Assembly: GCA_030267565.1 (NCBI GenBank)
Contig: BRXU01000027.1
Location: forward strand, 419,001 to 483,000
DNA from: Pleodorina starrii
Lineage: Eukaryota; Chlorophyta; Chlorophyceae; Chlamydomonadales; Volvocaceae
Reading direction: 5' to 3'
DNA length: 64,000 nt
A model generated the notes under the pieces. The model saw only the letters and a list, made by a program, of their open reading frames with translations, was not told the origin of the DNA and searched no databases. Of this stretch, positions 22,626 through 33,741 are shown in pieces (position 1 is the stretch's first letter; every line of letters starts with the position of its first letter). A program made the translations under genes and the position numbers.

Positions 22626-25600
22626 ATGTCCCGCCCGCCGAGCGAAGGACAGCCAGCGGCGGTCGGTCCAATATCTCCGCCGCTGGTGCGACAGCAATCG
22701 TCCAAAAGCAGCTCGCGGCCCGTCTCCAGGGAGCCGGGGACGCGCGGCGAGGGCGAGGGGCTCTCGGCCGTCCCATCCTGCCCGGGGCGCCTATCGGAGG
22801 CTTACGATGTGCAAAAGGCCGTGGGCAAGGGCGGATACGCGGTGGTGTACAAAGCCATCCGGCGGGAGGACGGCCGCGTGGTCGCAGTAAAGAAGGTCGA
22901 GGTGGGTTTGTGGCGCCCCAGCCCATACACAGACAGGGGGCTAGCTTCCGGCGCTACGGCGCGGCACACAATACAGCCGCACATCGGCTTACCGTACCTC
23001 GACGAAACAGAGTGTCTACAAAAGGCTTCTATGGCCTGCAGCCTCTGGCCCCCAAGCCAAGCAGAGGTCCGCCGCCTGTGCCGTGTCACGCCGTGCCTCT
23101 TCGCGCCTCCCCAGCCGGGCGGGGGCATGGCCCATGGGCTGCCCCGGGGCCCTGGGGTGGGCTTCAGGAGCAGCCCAGGCTTCCACGGACGCCGCTCATC
23201 CGCCCGCCTGACCGCTGTGATGCCGCCGCGGTCGTGAGGCCGCACGGCCTCGGGCGGCGCCCGACGAGGGCGCCGCGCCTCACCACGCGCGGCACGCCCC
23301 GACTGTTGGCCAGCAGCGGCCACGGGGGCGGAGTTAAATGGAACACGGTCCGCACAGGGGGCGGGCGGCGTCTTTCGTGGCGAGCAGCATCTGCAGCAGC
23401 TGCTGACCGCTCTGGGCCATGTCCTGTGCACACCACCTCGCACCAGGGCCGGCAACCAGCAGCAGCTTGGTGCGCCACCGAGCGCCTGGCAGTCTGACCC
23501 ACGGAGCGCAGTCGCACCCCCGCCCCACTCGCCTCACGGCACAGGCTCGGTCACTGGGGCGGGACGGGAACGCACCCGGTCGCGCCGCCCCCGCCACTCG
23601 CGAGGCCGATCCGCGCAACCTTTACCCGCGCCCCCCCCCAGCAGCAGCAGCAACAGCTGGAGGGCTCGCCAGCCTGTGGTTTGAACACGTGCTGGCGTCG
23701 TATACCCGGTCGCGCCTCTTCGGCCCCCCGTCCCTCCGCCCCACCCCCGGGGGGTTTGCTAACCCGGCCCACCCTCTCGCCGCCCTGTTGTCTGCCGCCG
23801 CTGCCGCCGCCCCCACCCGTCGTGTCTGCCGCGCTGCCGCGCCGCTGCTGCCGCCTCCGCCCTCCGCCTCCGCCTCGCCTGCACCTCCCCCCAGATCTTT
23901 GAGATGAGCGCCAAGAAGCGCGAGCGGTGCCTCCAGGAGGTGACCCTGCTGCAGCAGCTGGACCACCCCAACATCATTCAGATGTTGGACGCCTTCATCG
24001 ATGAAAACATGCTCATCATTATTTGCGAGTGGGCGCCGATGGGTGGGTGCTGGGTCGGTGGCTGGGTGGGTGTGGGTGGGTGTGGGTGGCCCTGTTGGGG
24101 CTGACTGACTGGCTGGCTGGTTGGCTGGGAGGACCCGCTTGGAGGCGCTGCGCCGCCCGGTGTCGTGACTCGTGAGCTCCGCGATCTGCTCTCTATTGAT
24201 TTTGACTGGCCAAGTGGGTAGTGGGTCCGTAGGCGACGCGGCCGCGTGCGCGCGCGTTGCTTTCCGGGCGGGTAACAGCTACGTCAGCGTGCCATCTGGG
24301 CCGAGCTGAGCCGAGCCGGGCTATCTGGCCCTGCTTCTCGCCCTGCATTTGCTCGCCTCCCGACGTAACCCCGCCTCCTCCGCCGCCGCCGCCACCCCAC
24401 ATCCCTTCGCTGCGGCGCCCCAGGTGACCTGAAGCGCATGCTAAAGAGGAATGCGGAGCAGGGCAAGAAGCTGGACGAGCCGTCCATCTGGACACTGTTC
24501 TACCAGGTGGGAGGCGGTGGGGGGCGAGGGCGAGGGAGACCAAATCGCGCGGAGTAGCCAACCGGCCGCCTCCGCCACGCACTGCCCCCCTTCCTCACAC
24601 CCGCTACCCCCACACTACACTGCACTGCACTGTCCTGTCCTGGCAGGTGATTGACGGTCTGCGTCACATGCACCAGCACCGCATCATGCACCGGGACATC
24701 AAGCCCGCCAATGTGCTGGTGGGGGCCAACGGGGCGCTCAAGCTGGCGGACCTGGGGCTGGGCAGGCAGCTCAGTGAGCAGACCATGGAGGCGTTCTCAA
24801 AGGTGGGGGGAGGGGGAGCGGGGGCCGGAGGGGCTGAGCGGGGAGCGGGGCCCGGGCTGGGCTGGACTGGGGTGGAAGAGGCCCGGGCTGGGGTGGGAGT
24901 GGGAGGCGCTGAGGGCTTTTGAGGTGTCCAGTAGGCGGAATGGGCACGGATAGGTAGCGGCCGGATTCCAGTCAGCCAGCCAGCAAGCACTGGTGCCGAG
25001 CGGCCGCATTGCCGCCCCGCGGCGCAGCGGCGCTTGCGACCATCCGGTGGCCAGGAGCCGCGGCTGTCCTCCAGAGGGGGGGCGGGGTTGCCCGGCAAGG
25101 TGCACATGGCGCCCCCCCCCCAGTCGCCCATGATGTGCCGTATACATCGCACGCCCGCCTGGCCTGCCCTGTTGTACGTGATCCGCCGCGGCCGCTCCGT
25201 CCTGGGCGCTCCGTCCTCGCGTCGTTTCCGTATACTATACACAGGTGGGCACGCCGTACTACGTCTCCCCGGAGGTGGTCCGCGGCGCGGGGTACGACTG
25301 GAAGAGTGACGTGTGGTCCATGGGCTGTCTGCTGTACGAGCTGGCCTGCCTGCGCTCGCCCTTTGAGATGGAGGGCGCCAACCTGTACGACGTGTTTCAG
25401 AAGATCTCCAAGGGCGAGTACAGCCCCCTGCCCGCCGAGCAGTTCTCGGCGCCGCTGCGGAGCCTGGTGGGGCGCATGTTGCAGATCGACCCCGCCAGGC
25501 GGCCGGAGCTGGAGGAGGTGAGTGAGACGCGGGAGGGACTTGAGACTGCGGGGGCGGGGACGGGGGCGGGGGCGCCCGGGGGGGTGTCCTTGTCCCCTGC

Positions 25601-28600
25601 AGTTGCGCAGCCGGGGGGGCTCCTGATCCCCATACGCCCCCTCCTCCCATTCCGTCCCCTTCCGTCCCCTCTCCGCCACCCTCCGCCGCCCGCCCTCCGC
25701 CCTTCTGGTTCCCCTTCCGCACCCTGGCAGTGGACTGGTTTTCCCCATCCCCACCTCCACCTTTACCTCACCTCACCCCACTCCCATCTCCACCTCACCT
25801 CCACCTCACCTCACCTCCACCTCAACCCACCACACCCCACCTCACCTCACCTCCACCTCACCTCACCCCACCTCCCCACCCCACCTCCGGCCCCACCCGG
25901 CTCCCCCCCCCAGGTGTGGAGCATCACCAGCTCCGCCGTACAGTCCCAGTCGCGCACCCGCTCCGACGTACACAGCACCGCACAGGAGTTGTACGAGCAG
26001 CTCCTCTGCCTCTCCGCAGAGGTCGCCGCGCGCCTGCGCGGCCGCACCGCCACACCGCCCCACGGCACCATCTCCACGGCCCCCGCCCGCCGCGCCTCCT
26101 CCGCCTCCTCCTCCGCCGCCTCCGCCGCCGCGTCCTCGTCCTCCCCCGCGGCGGCGACGTCGGGCATCATGGTGCCGCCGCCGCTAGACACCGTCCGCAG
26201 TCTCCACCCGCTCTACTTCGCAGAGCCGCTGGTGCCGCCGCTGCGCTCCGACGCCGGCGCCTTCCAGAAACAGCAGCTGGGCGCCTTCCTACACGTGCTG
26301 GCCTGGCTGCTGCGACTCAACGGCAAGTCCGACGCCGCCGCCGGGGTGGAGGCACACCTGGAGTTTGTGCCGGCGGCGCGCGCGCCGACGGCGGGACGCG
26401 GCGTGGGCGGCACCGCCGCCGCGCCGGCGCGCGGGGGTGGCGGCCCGGGCGGGTCGCAGCCGACGGTGCCGCTGGCGGCCAACGTGCTCAAGGGCGCTGA
26501 GGCGGCCAAGCGCGGCGCTCAGGTGATGGGGCTCAGCACCGAGTTCGCGCCCGTGAGCGCCATCGCGCTGGGGCACGGCCGGGCGGTGTGTGGGCTGCTG
26601 CAGGTGAGTACGACATGAGGGTGTACGACATGAGGGAGTACGACATGAGGGTGGACGACATGCCATGGGCATGTTCGTGTGTGTGTGTGGCGGTGGGGCT
26701 GCGGTGCAAGCCAAGGCGGAGGGACGTTATTAGGAAGGCATCGCAGCGAGTGCCTGTGATGCCGGTAATGCCGTCGCAACGCGGTCGGTGTCGCGGCCGC
26801 CGCTGCGTTGTTCTCGCTCGCCGCTGCCGATGCCGCTCTCTCCCTCCCCCCCCGCACACACACACACACAGGACGCGCTGGCGTTGAGCGTGCAGCGGGT
26901 GCCGCTGGCGGTGCGGCCCGTGCACCGCCCGGCTGAGCCTCCGGAGGAGGAGGTGCCGGACGAGGACGCGGACGGAGGGGGGCTGGAGGGCGCCGCGGAG
27001 AACGTGCTCACAGCCGCAAGGCCGACAGCCAACGACGACGAGGAGGAGGAGGAGGCGGAGTTCCTAGGAGGCGGCGGTGCAGCGGCGGCGCAGCGGGCGT
27101 GGGACTCCCTGGCGCCTGGGGCAGCCAGCACCAGCGGCGGAGCCGGCGGCGGCGGCTGGGGCAGCAGGGACCGTGCGGCGGCGGCGGCGACGACGCAGGT
27201 AGATCCGGTGGCTTGGCGGCAGGAGGTGGAGCGTCTGGCGCCGCAGTTGGGGCGGATAAAGATCTCGGCGGAGGCTGCGGCGGGGGACTGGAGTCAGCGG
27301 TGGACGCAGACCAAGGAGCTGCTGGCGGCGCTGGCGGAGGCGGCGCCCGACGCCAACGCGTCGCTGGGGCGCGTGGGCGCGGCGGTGTCGCGGGATCTGG
27401 AGCGGATAGAGGCAGCGGAGCGGCGGCTCAATGACAACACCACCAGTCTCATGGGTGAGCTTGAGGAGTGGTGGGGTGGGGTGGGGAGTGGGGGTGGGGA
27501 TGGGTGGGTGAGGGCGGTTGGAGGGCCTGGGTGCGGTGGTCTGTGCTGGACGAGGATTGGGGGGAACCGGCGCTGCGGCGGGGGGGCTGGGGCGGTTGGT
27601 TTTGGTGCGCGCCGGCAGTGCCCGGGAAAGCTGCCGCAGAGGGGGAGGCCGGCCTTTGGGTTAGGGGTGAAGGCGACCGGACGCGGGCGCGGGCGCGTGC
27701 ATGCGCAGCAGGGCTCCCTTACCTGCACGTGGCGCGCACACCGCCCGCGGCTTGTGTTCCCCATTCGCGTTCGCGAAATGGCAGGGCACCCTGCTTGCAC
27801 ACTGCTTGCTGCACTGTCCTTCACGCGCCTTCTGTCTGGGTATGCACGGAGCCATGATCGGGGGTGAGGACGACCACGTGCGAGCAGCGCCGCCGCATCC
27901 ATCCATTCTGCCGCAGTGCGACGTGCCTCTCTGCCCAAATCCCCATCCCATGCCACCGCCCCCCCCTGCCCGCCTCGGCCACCCCCACGCAGAGCAATAC
28001 GCCGCCAGCCGGCGGCGCCTGGCGGACCTTCAGCGCGCCCGGCAGCAGCACGATGAGCTGCTGGAGATCGGGCACTCGGCACTGGCGCAGCTGTCGGAGC
28101 GGATACAGGAGGTGCAGGAGGCCATACAGGTGGGGCGTGAGGTGGCGCGGTGCGGCGCGCCAATGCGGCGTGCGGAGTCGCGATGCGGCAATGAAGGGGG
28201 CTTTCGCGCCGCGTCCCTTCAACGGCTGTCCAGCGCTTGTGTTTTCCTGCGCGCCGCCTTGTCTGTCCTGTGTTGGATTCGCCTTCATCCAACATGCGTA
28301 GCGCTGGTCCGGTCTGAGTGGGCCGCCGCGCTCGGCCCACCTGCCTCGGCCGAGCTGCTGCCGCATACGCCCTGGCGGCTGCATGGGGCTTGCCGTCCGC
28401 CTTCGCCCCACCGCTGCCATGCCGTCCTTCATGCCACCCCATACCACGTTACCACCATACCATACCACCCCCCACCTCCCACCTCGCCGTCTCCTTCTCC
28501 GCTGCGATGTTTTCTTTTTACCCCCCACCTCTCCTCCCTTCCCCTCCCCTCTCCCAGGACAAGACGGACGGGTTGGACGGCTCCCGCCAGATCAAGCTCA

Positions 28601-28764
28601 TCCACGACGCCATCCGCGGCATGCACAAGGAGATGCGGCGCATGGACGTGCGCATAGGCGTCGCGCGCCAGGAGCTGTGGGCCAGGCAGACGCGGCGCGA
28701 CCTGCGCCTGGGCGCCGGCTTGCTGGAGGACGGGGACGACGGGGACGACGACGCGTTCGGATGA
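22626..28764 (+). CDS. NEK-family protein kinase fused in frame to an IFT57 (IFT-B) domain
   Basis: Nine exons (22626-22901, 23895-24042, 24424-24506, 24647-24802, 25245-25517, 25914-26603, 26872-27454, 27993-28129, 28558-28764) splice in phase to 850 aa. Residues ~60-312 are a Ser/Thr kinase: GKGGYAVVYK loop, VAVKK (Lys89), HRDIKPANV (Asp186), DLG (Asp204; DLG rather than DFG as in NEK6/7), GTPYYVSPE. After a Ser/Ala-rich linker, LHPLYFAEPLVPP and the following LGAFLHVLAWLL resemble the CH-like domain of IFT57. An acidic linker and a long coiled coil (~650-830) follow, with VAWRQEVERLAPQL and RMDVRIGVARQELW matching the IFT57 C-terminal half. Family knowledge: IFT57 pairs with IFT20 in the ciliary IFT-B peripheral complex; NEKs regulate cilia and cell cycle. 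No in-frame stop separates the halves (25245-26603 is open even through the intron). Two separate genes remain possible if IFT57 has its own internal promoter. Confidence 0.82.
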
Positions 28765-30116
28765 GCTGTGCTGGGCTGGGCTGAGATGTGCCGAGCAGGC
28801 TTCCTCGCCTCGCCTTCAGCTGGGCAGGGGCAAGCCTCAGGCGCAAGCGCCAGGGCAGAGAGCGCATCAAGCCAGAAGCCTGATGGCCGTAGGCCTGGCT
28901 ACTGCTGCTGCTGCTGCTCTGGTTGGGTCCATGACAGGCGTAGTGTGTGGTCGAGCTCGCGCGACAACGTCCCGGGGGCCCCATCTGGGGGGAAGGAAGA
29001 GGCTGTTGCGGGCCTGGTGCCTTGAGCTGGCGTGCTGGCGCGTTAGGCAGGTGTCATGCAGCGCTCAGCGCAGGAGGTTACGTGCGTCAATTTCATGGGC
29101 TAGCTGGGCGCCGGCTGTGGTGAGGGGTTGCAGCAGGAGGGGAGGTCAGTGCGGCTGGGGCTGGGCTGGGCTGGGCTGGCGGGCAGCCCCGCGGCAGCCG
29201 CGACCAGGCTTGGGCGATGACAGCAGACGGGCTGGTGAGGCGGTGACCAGATACAGTGCGTAGGCAGACGCAGCCTGTGGGTAAAGTGCAGAGCAGTGCT
29301 GTGCAGCGGCTGCTGCCTGCCTGGCGTAGAGGAGGATGAGGAGGAGAACCGAAACGGTGTTTTCATTGTGAAGCTGGGCTAGTGCGAGGGAAGTTGGGAG
29401 ACATCGATGAACTTCGTAGGCCAGGCCAGGCCAGGCGGGGCTACACGGTGATAGCGTGATTGCAGTAGGGCGTTGTGGGCTACGGATTGAGGATGGGTAG
29501 AGCGCGACAGCTGGGTGACGGCGAGACGGGCGGCGTTGTTTGGGGGTTCGCGGATGTGGGTCGCGATTCAGGTCGGTGGAACGCCATGAAGAGTTATTTG
29601 TCTTACATTGGGCCTCGGACTGCTGTACCGTACGTGAGTGGGGGCGATACTGCCTTAGACACGCGCCATGAGACCTCGCAGAGGGTGGACGCCGTTGACA
29701 TGGGTTACGCGCGAGTGGGGGCCAGGGTCGAGGAGGCGAGAAGGCTGTTGTCACGGCGGGCAGCGGCGGGCTTCCCCAGAGCAGGGTCGGGTCACGGGTT
29801 CCGCACATGCAGCGCTGTCCTATTTCAGCGCTGCAGCGGCCCCAGCCCCGGCCTTCACGGCTCGCGAAGCTGAACTTCCATGCTGCTCGCTGGCTTTGGG
29901 GGCCCCAATGGCGCAATGGGCGAGCGATGGTGTACGGACTAACGGTTACGTAAGGCACCAAACGATTCCACACTAAGCTGGAAATATTTTCTTTGTGCAT
30001 TTTCAGCCCGACAGACATTTCATAGCGACTGGTGTGCAAGCGTTGCTTTAGGCGTGAGACTTCCGGGTTCGTAACGATCACATCAAGTCGTCCAGCAAGA
30101 AACCGAGACCCGCGAA
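28765..30116. other. Intergenic region between NEK-IFT57 and MIC10
   Basis: It holds the 3' UTR of the kinase-IFT57 gene and the promoter/5' UTR of MIC10. No TGTAA was found soon after the stop. A short CTGGG(CTGGG)n run occurs at about 29155-29180. No coding region is supportable. Confidence 0.45.
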
Positions 30117-30701
30117 ATGGCTTCCGGGGATGTCCCAAAGGAGCTCGCCATTGACCATAAATATGATGTGCTGGTGGACACGGTGCGACGGCTATCAGCC
30201 GATTCGGCTCGTCCTGTCGTCGCAAGCAGCGCGGAACGGATACTTTCGACAACATCGAGTTGCAATGCCTCTGCAGACACTGCGAAGAACCGTGTACGGG
30301 ACAGGCATCGCCGGCTTGGCCTCGCTTCTACTCCTGCGTAAGTCGCTCGGCCCAAAGCTGTCCACGACCCTCGCTTTCCGACGGCATATATTGTGTTAAG
30401 GCATTTTTTATGGAGCCCACATTATCTCCGCAGGCGGGGGTCAGAGCCGCGCTGTGCTGACAGCGTTCGGAGCCGGCGTCGGGTTTGGGTCTGCCTGGCA
30501 AAAGTGCTCGGGAGAGGTGAGTTTGCATGAAGCGCTGTATCGGGGGGCTGCCGGGGTGGGCTGGGGATGGACATCGTGTTGTGTTGTGTCGGGATTCCTG
30601 TGTGTTTGCATAAACGTGTATGACAGCCCGAACTGACACGTCTCTCCCGAGCCCTGTCGCAGTTCGAGGACTTGGTTCCGGAGCTCCTTAAGAAGAAGTG
30701 A
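30117..30701 (+). CDS. MIC10: MICOS complex subunit MIC10
   Basis: Four small exons (30117-30182, 30277-30337, 30434-30516, 30663-30701) give an 82-aa protein, the usual size. Family knowledge: MIC10 is a hairpin protein of the inner mitochondrial membrane that oligomerises and bends the membrane at cristae junctions. Seen: a KYDVLVDTTLRR lead-in, first membrane segment YGTGIAGLASLLLL (~29-42), a short basic loop, and a second segment with the Gly-rich oligomerisation motif FGAGVGFGSAW (~53-63), followed by a Cys and a charged tail ending LLKKK. The spacing of two helices with glycine zippers and the plant-like D-x-T-x-R-R start are diagnostic. No N-terminal presequence, as expected for MIC10. 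Exon phases (0, 1, 0) all match. A TGTAA at 30891 probably ends the transcript. Confidence 0.9.
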
Positions 30702-30751
30702 TGGAGCGTTGGCGTTATTACCACTGCGCTCCAGTCGCCTGGAGCGTCGAC

Positions 30752-30756
30752 TTACA
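30752..30756 (-). terminator. Probable TGTAA poly(A) signal of the LRR gene
   Basis: TTACA on the plus strand is TGTAA on the minus strand, about 0.4 kb past the LRR stop at 31151. TGTAA is the usual volvocine green-algal signal. Confidence 0.5.
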
Positions 30757-30890
30757 GGGAACACATCGGCCGGGAGTGACACGCTTTGCAGCGTTCCGGA
30801 TTACCAGACGCGCATCTACCAGGCCGCGTCTGACGACCCACTTCCACAGGGGCCAGCCAAAGCGGGGACTGCCCATGAAATTATAGAGAA

Positions 30891-30895
30891 TGTAA
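30891..30895 (+). terminator. Probable TGTAA poly(A) signal of MIC10
   Basis: TGTAA lies 190 nt after the MIC10 stop and is the first such signal downstream. Confidence 0.6.
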
Positions 30896-31150
30896 TCATC
30901 GACTGTTCGTGCGGAGCCCTGACAGTCCCCCCTTTCGCCCATTGTTGAACACGGGAGCTCCCAATGCCGCCTGTACGCCACATACGCTCGCCGCACGCAA
31001 ACACACATACACGTCGTCGCTGCGCAGACGGACTGAACGAACGCCGGGATCGGCAGCCCCAAGCCACGAGCCTGTCCCCCTAACACCGTGCCACCAGGCT
31101 CCCGGCGCTGCCTGCCTCGCGGTGCTGCCGCTGCTGCCGCTAGAGGGCTT

Positions 31151-33123
31151 CTAGAAGGGCCGGAAGACGTGCGGGATGATCGAGTCCGTTGTGTCCTTGA
31201 TGGCGTCCTGCTGCTCCTTTTCGGAGGCGGCCTTGTGCGCCGCGGCCGTGAGGTTCTCCTTGAGGAGCGACGAGATGGGCGGGTGGGTGGGCTTGACGTG
31301 CTGCGGCGCAAGGTTGAGCGGCGGGATCTTGGAGTCCAGCAGGTTGGGGCACTGCAGCTTGACGACGGACAGGTTGTTGCAGCCTGCGGGTGGAGGGCGG
31401 AGTGGAGGGCGGGAAGGGGCCGGGACGGCGCGTGGGCGTGGGTCCCGTCGCGGGATGGTTGAAGACGCAGGCCGTGCGATTCGCGATATGTGCAACGGTT
31501 GGCCACGTCAGAGTAGGCAGCGGCGCGGCGCGCTTGTTACATGGAACAACTGGAATGGCGCATGGAACAACTGGAATGGCGCATGAAACAACTGGAATGG
31601 CGCGTTCTGCTTGGAAATGCCAGTTGGGCGTTGCCGGCATTGGGTTTTGAGAGATCGAGTGGGTGCGGCTGATTGGGTATCCGGATGACGGCTTTTTGTA
31701 ACATGGGCAAGTACAGTCTCCTGCGCCTCAGCGCGGCTTCCACCGCAAAGGCTTTCGTGTTTCGCAACGTCCGCAGCACCCGAGCTCCCAGGGTTCCCCA
31801 CGCACCCGTGAGGTCCAGCTCCGTGAGCTCGTCCGTCCACAGCATGACCGTCTCCAGCTGCCCGCAGTCCGTTATGCTCAGCTTATTGAGGCGGGGGCAG
31901 TGTATGAGCGCCTGCGGGCAGGTCGGAAGCCGTCCGCCGTGTCAGCAAGTCACCCGTGCAGCTGGATGATGCCTTTCTACGGCAGCCGCCGACACCACCT
32001 CGGTGTCATCGACCTTGGGGAGAACACACCGACCCAAACCCCAACACACCAAACCATCAAACATCCATCACGACACACCTAATACTCAGTCCTGGTCGCC
32101 GACCCACATCGCAGCACCCACCCCTGCGGCCAGCATTTCCCTCCTCCCAAGCTGCCTGGCTCTGTCAGTCAGCCGGCCGGCTCTGACGGCTGGCTGCTCT
32201 GTCGGTCATTGGTACTCAGCCCGCAGCCCCGCCCCAAGCCGCACGCACACGTCGCACACCTTGGTGAGCGCCCCGCACTTGCGCAGGTTGACGGAGCGCA
32301 GCGTCTGGCTCTGCAGCAGCACGTACTCCAGGGTGGCGCACTCGGACAGGTCCAGGTCCGCCAGCTTGGGGCAGGTGGCCATGGGCGACAGCGTGAAGTT
32401 GCGAAGATTGGAGGAGCCGCGCAGGTCCACCAGCGCCAGCTCCGGCGGCGACAGCTTGACGATCTCGTTGGCGAAGGCGTCACGCAGCGAAGCCGTGTTG
32501 TTGATCTTGATCTGCGTGCAGCCGGCACGGGGTGAGGTAAATAAGTTGAGGCCGCAGCCCCGGGGTAGGGATTGCAGCGTTGCGGCACCGTACGCAGCCG
32601 CGGGCGGGAAAGGACCGCGTCGGAAGGGACAGGACAAGCCGGCGGATGCGCGGGTGCGCACGGGCACAGCGTCGTGCTTGAGACCGCCTTGGGACGAGAG
32701 CACGCGTCCCAGCCGTGTCACACGAGAGCAGTTGTTTAAGCAGACCTAGGATGAGCGTCGCCCTGGGCAATCCCCCAACCCCCGAAATATGTATTGGATG
32801 TGGAAACACACTCCCTTGGCCGCAAGTCAAGCGGGCCCCTCCTCGGGGCACGCGACTCACCTCACGGCACGCTGTGAGTACACGCTCTCGCAACGCGCCC
32901 CACGTAGGCCAAGTGTTTGCGTCAGGCAGATCCGTTACAGGCTTTTCCCATATTCCGCTCTCGACGGCCTGTATGCATGGAATTCGGCGACCCAGCTCGC
33001 TTGCGTACAAGATGCGCACATGCAGGCTGGGTCGCTCACCCTTTCCCAGCAGGCATCGTGCGGAGGCTCAGCTCCATCGTCCTTCTTCTTTTTCTTCCCG
33101 CCGGCCTTCTTCTTTGGCGCCAT
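31151..33123 (-). CDS. Leucine-rich-repeat protein with Lys-rich N-terminus (possible axonemal protein)
   Basis: Five exons on the minus strand: 33123-33040, 32968-32861, 32511-32260, 31911-31806, 31383-31151; 260 aa. Seen: the N-terminus MAPKKKAGGKKKKKDDGAEP is strongly basic; next comes a Trp-containing block (CWERAVESGIWEKPV and TWPTWGALRERVL); then about five LRRs of the cysteine-containing type (LVDLRGSSNLRNF, LADLDLSECATLEYV, LRSVNLRKCGAL, LNKLSITDCGQLETV, LTELDLTG...CNNLSVVKLQCPNL). The helical/charged C-terminal tail ends at 31151. Exon 2 starts at the acceptor before GCC at 32968, because only this join keeps phase and yields the continuous WERAVESG block. Lys-rich starts followed by LRRs are common among flagellar axoneme proteins, so a ciliary role is inferred only. 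An F-box-like or nuclear scaffold role is an alternative. I do not recognise a named orthologue. Confidence 0.75.
31540..31602. repeat. 21-bp direct repeat, three copies, in an intron of the LRR gene
   Basis: CATGGAACAACTGGAATGGCG at 31540-31560 and 31561-31581, and a third copy with one change (CATGAAAC...) at 31582-31602. It lies in intron 4. Confidence 0.95.
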
Positions 33124-33741
33124 TGCTAAGGTGAAGGCCTGTACCTACCCTGGCAATGCGCTTCCCGCGGCCTTAATCGACGCTTTGCAGCACCCTATGA
33201 TTTGGACGCTCACTAAGATAACACGGCAACACGCAAGAAGCCGATTCGCGACTAAGAAGCGAGACGAATTTTCAGCAAATGTTTCGGGGTATCATATAAT
33301 TATGTACTCTTTATTTGTAGTATTTAAAACTAACTTGCCTGTAAATTTATGAAGGGTGGCCCATAGCTTCGAAGCATGGATTCTTCAGTACAAGCTGAAA
33401 TTTCCATGCCCCAAGTCATCGACAAGCCCTACCCTGATGATCATTTGACAAAAGTCTTAATCTTAGTATGCTATTGCTGACTTGATTGGTCAAATTTAAA
33501 GGCTCTATCCTTTCGTGAAATTCCTGTCTTGACCCTTGTCGCTCGCTTCCAACGCATTTTCGCCATGGGCACTTGAGGATGCAACATGTAGTTAGCATTG
33601 ATGCTCAATAGCCTTTGCACCCGCCCTGTTTGCACCTGCTTGGGTGGGCGTGCGTTTGGCGCAGTGGCTTCAGCTTGAGCACAACGCTAACAGCAAACTG
33701 CAAGCAGCGGCGCTCGCAGCAGCGGCAGCATCACAACCAGC
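33124..33741. promoter_or_regulatory. Divergent intergenic region (LRR protein / CLEC16A-like)
   Basis: 618 bp between two divergent start codons. It is visibly AT-rich from about 33230 to 33600, including TATAATTATG-like runs near 33295-33305. Both promoters must lie here. No gene seen. Confidence 0.45.

Noticed and set aside
22626..28764. Two separate genes (kinase, then IFT57)
   Set aside because: No stop or plausible start separates them and all phases fit one model; kept as a stated alternative rather than annotated.
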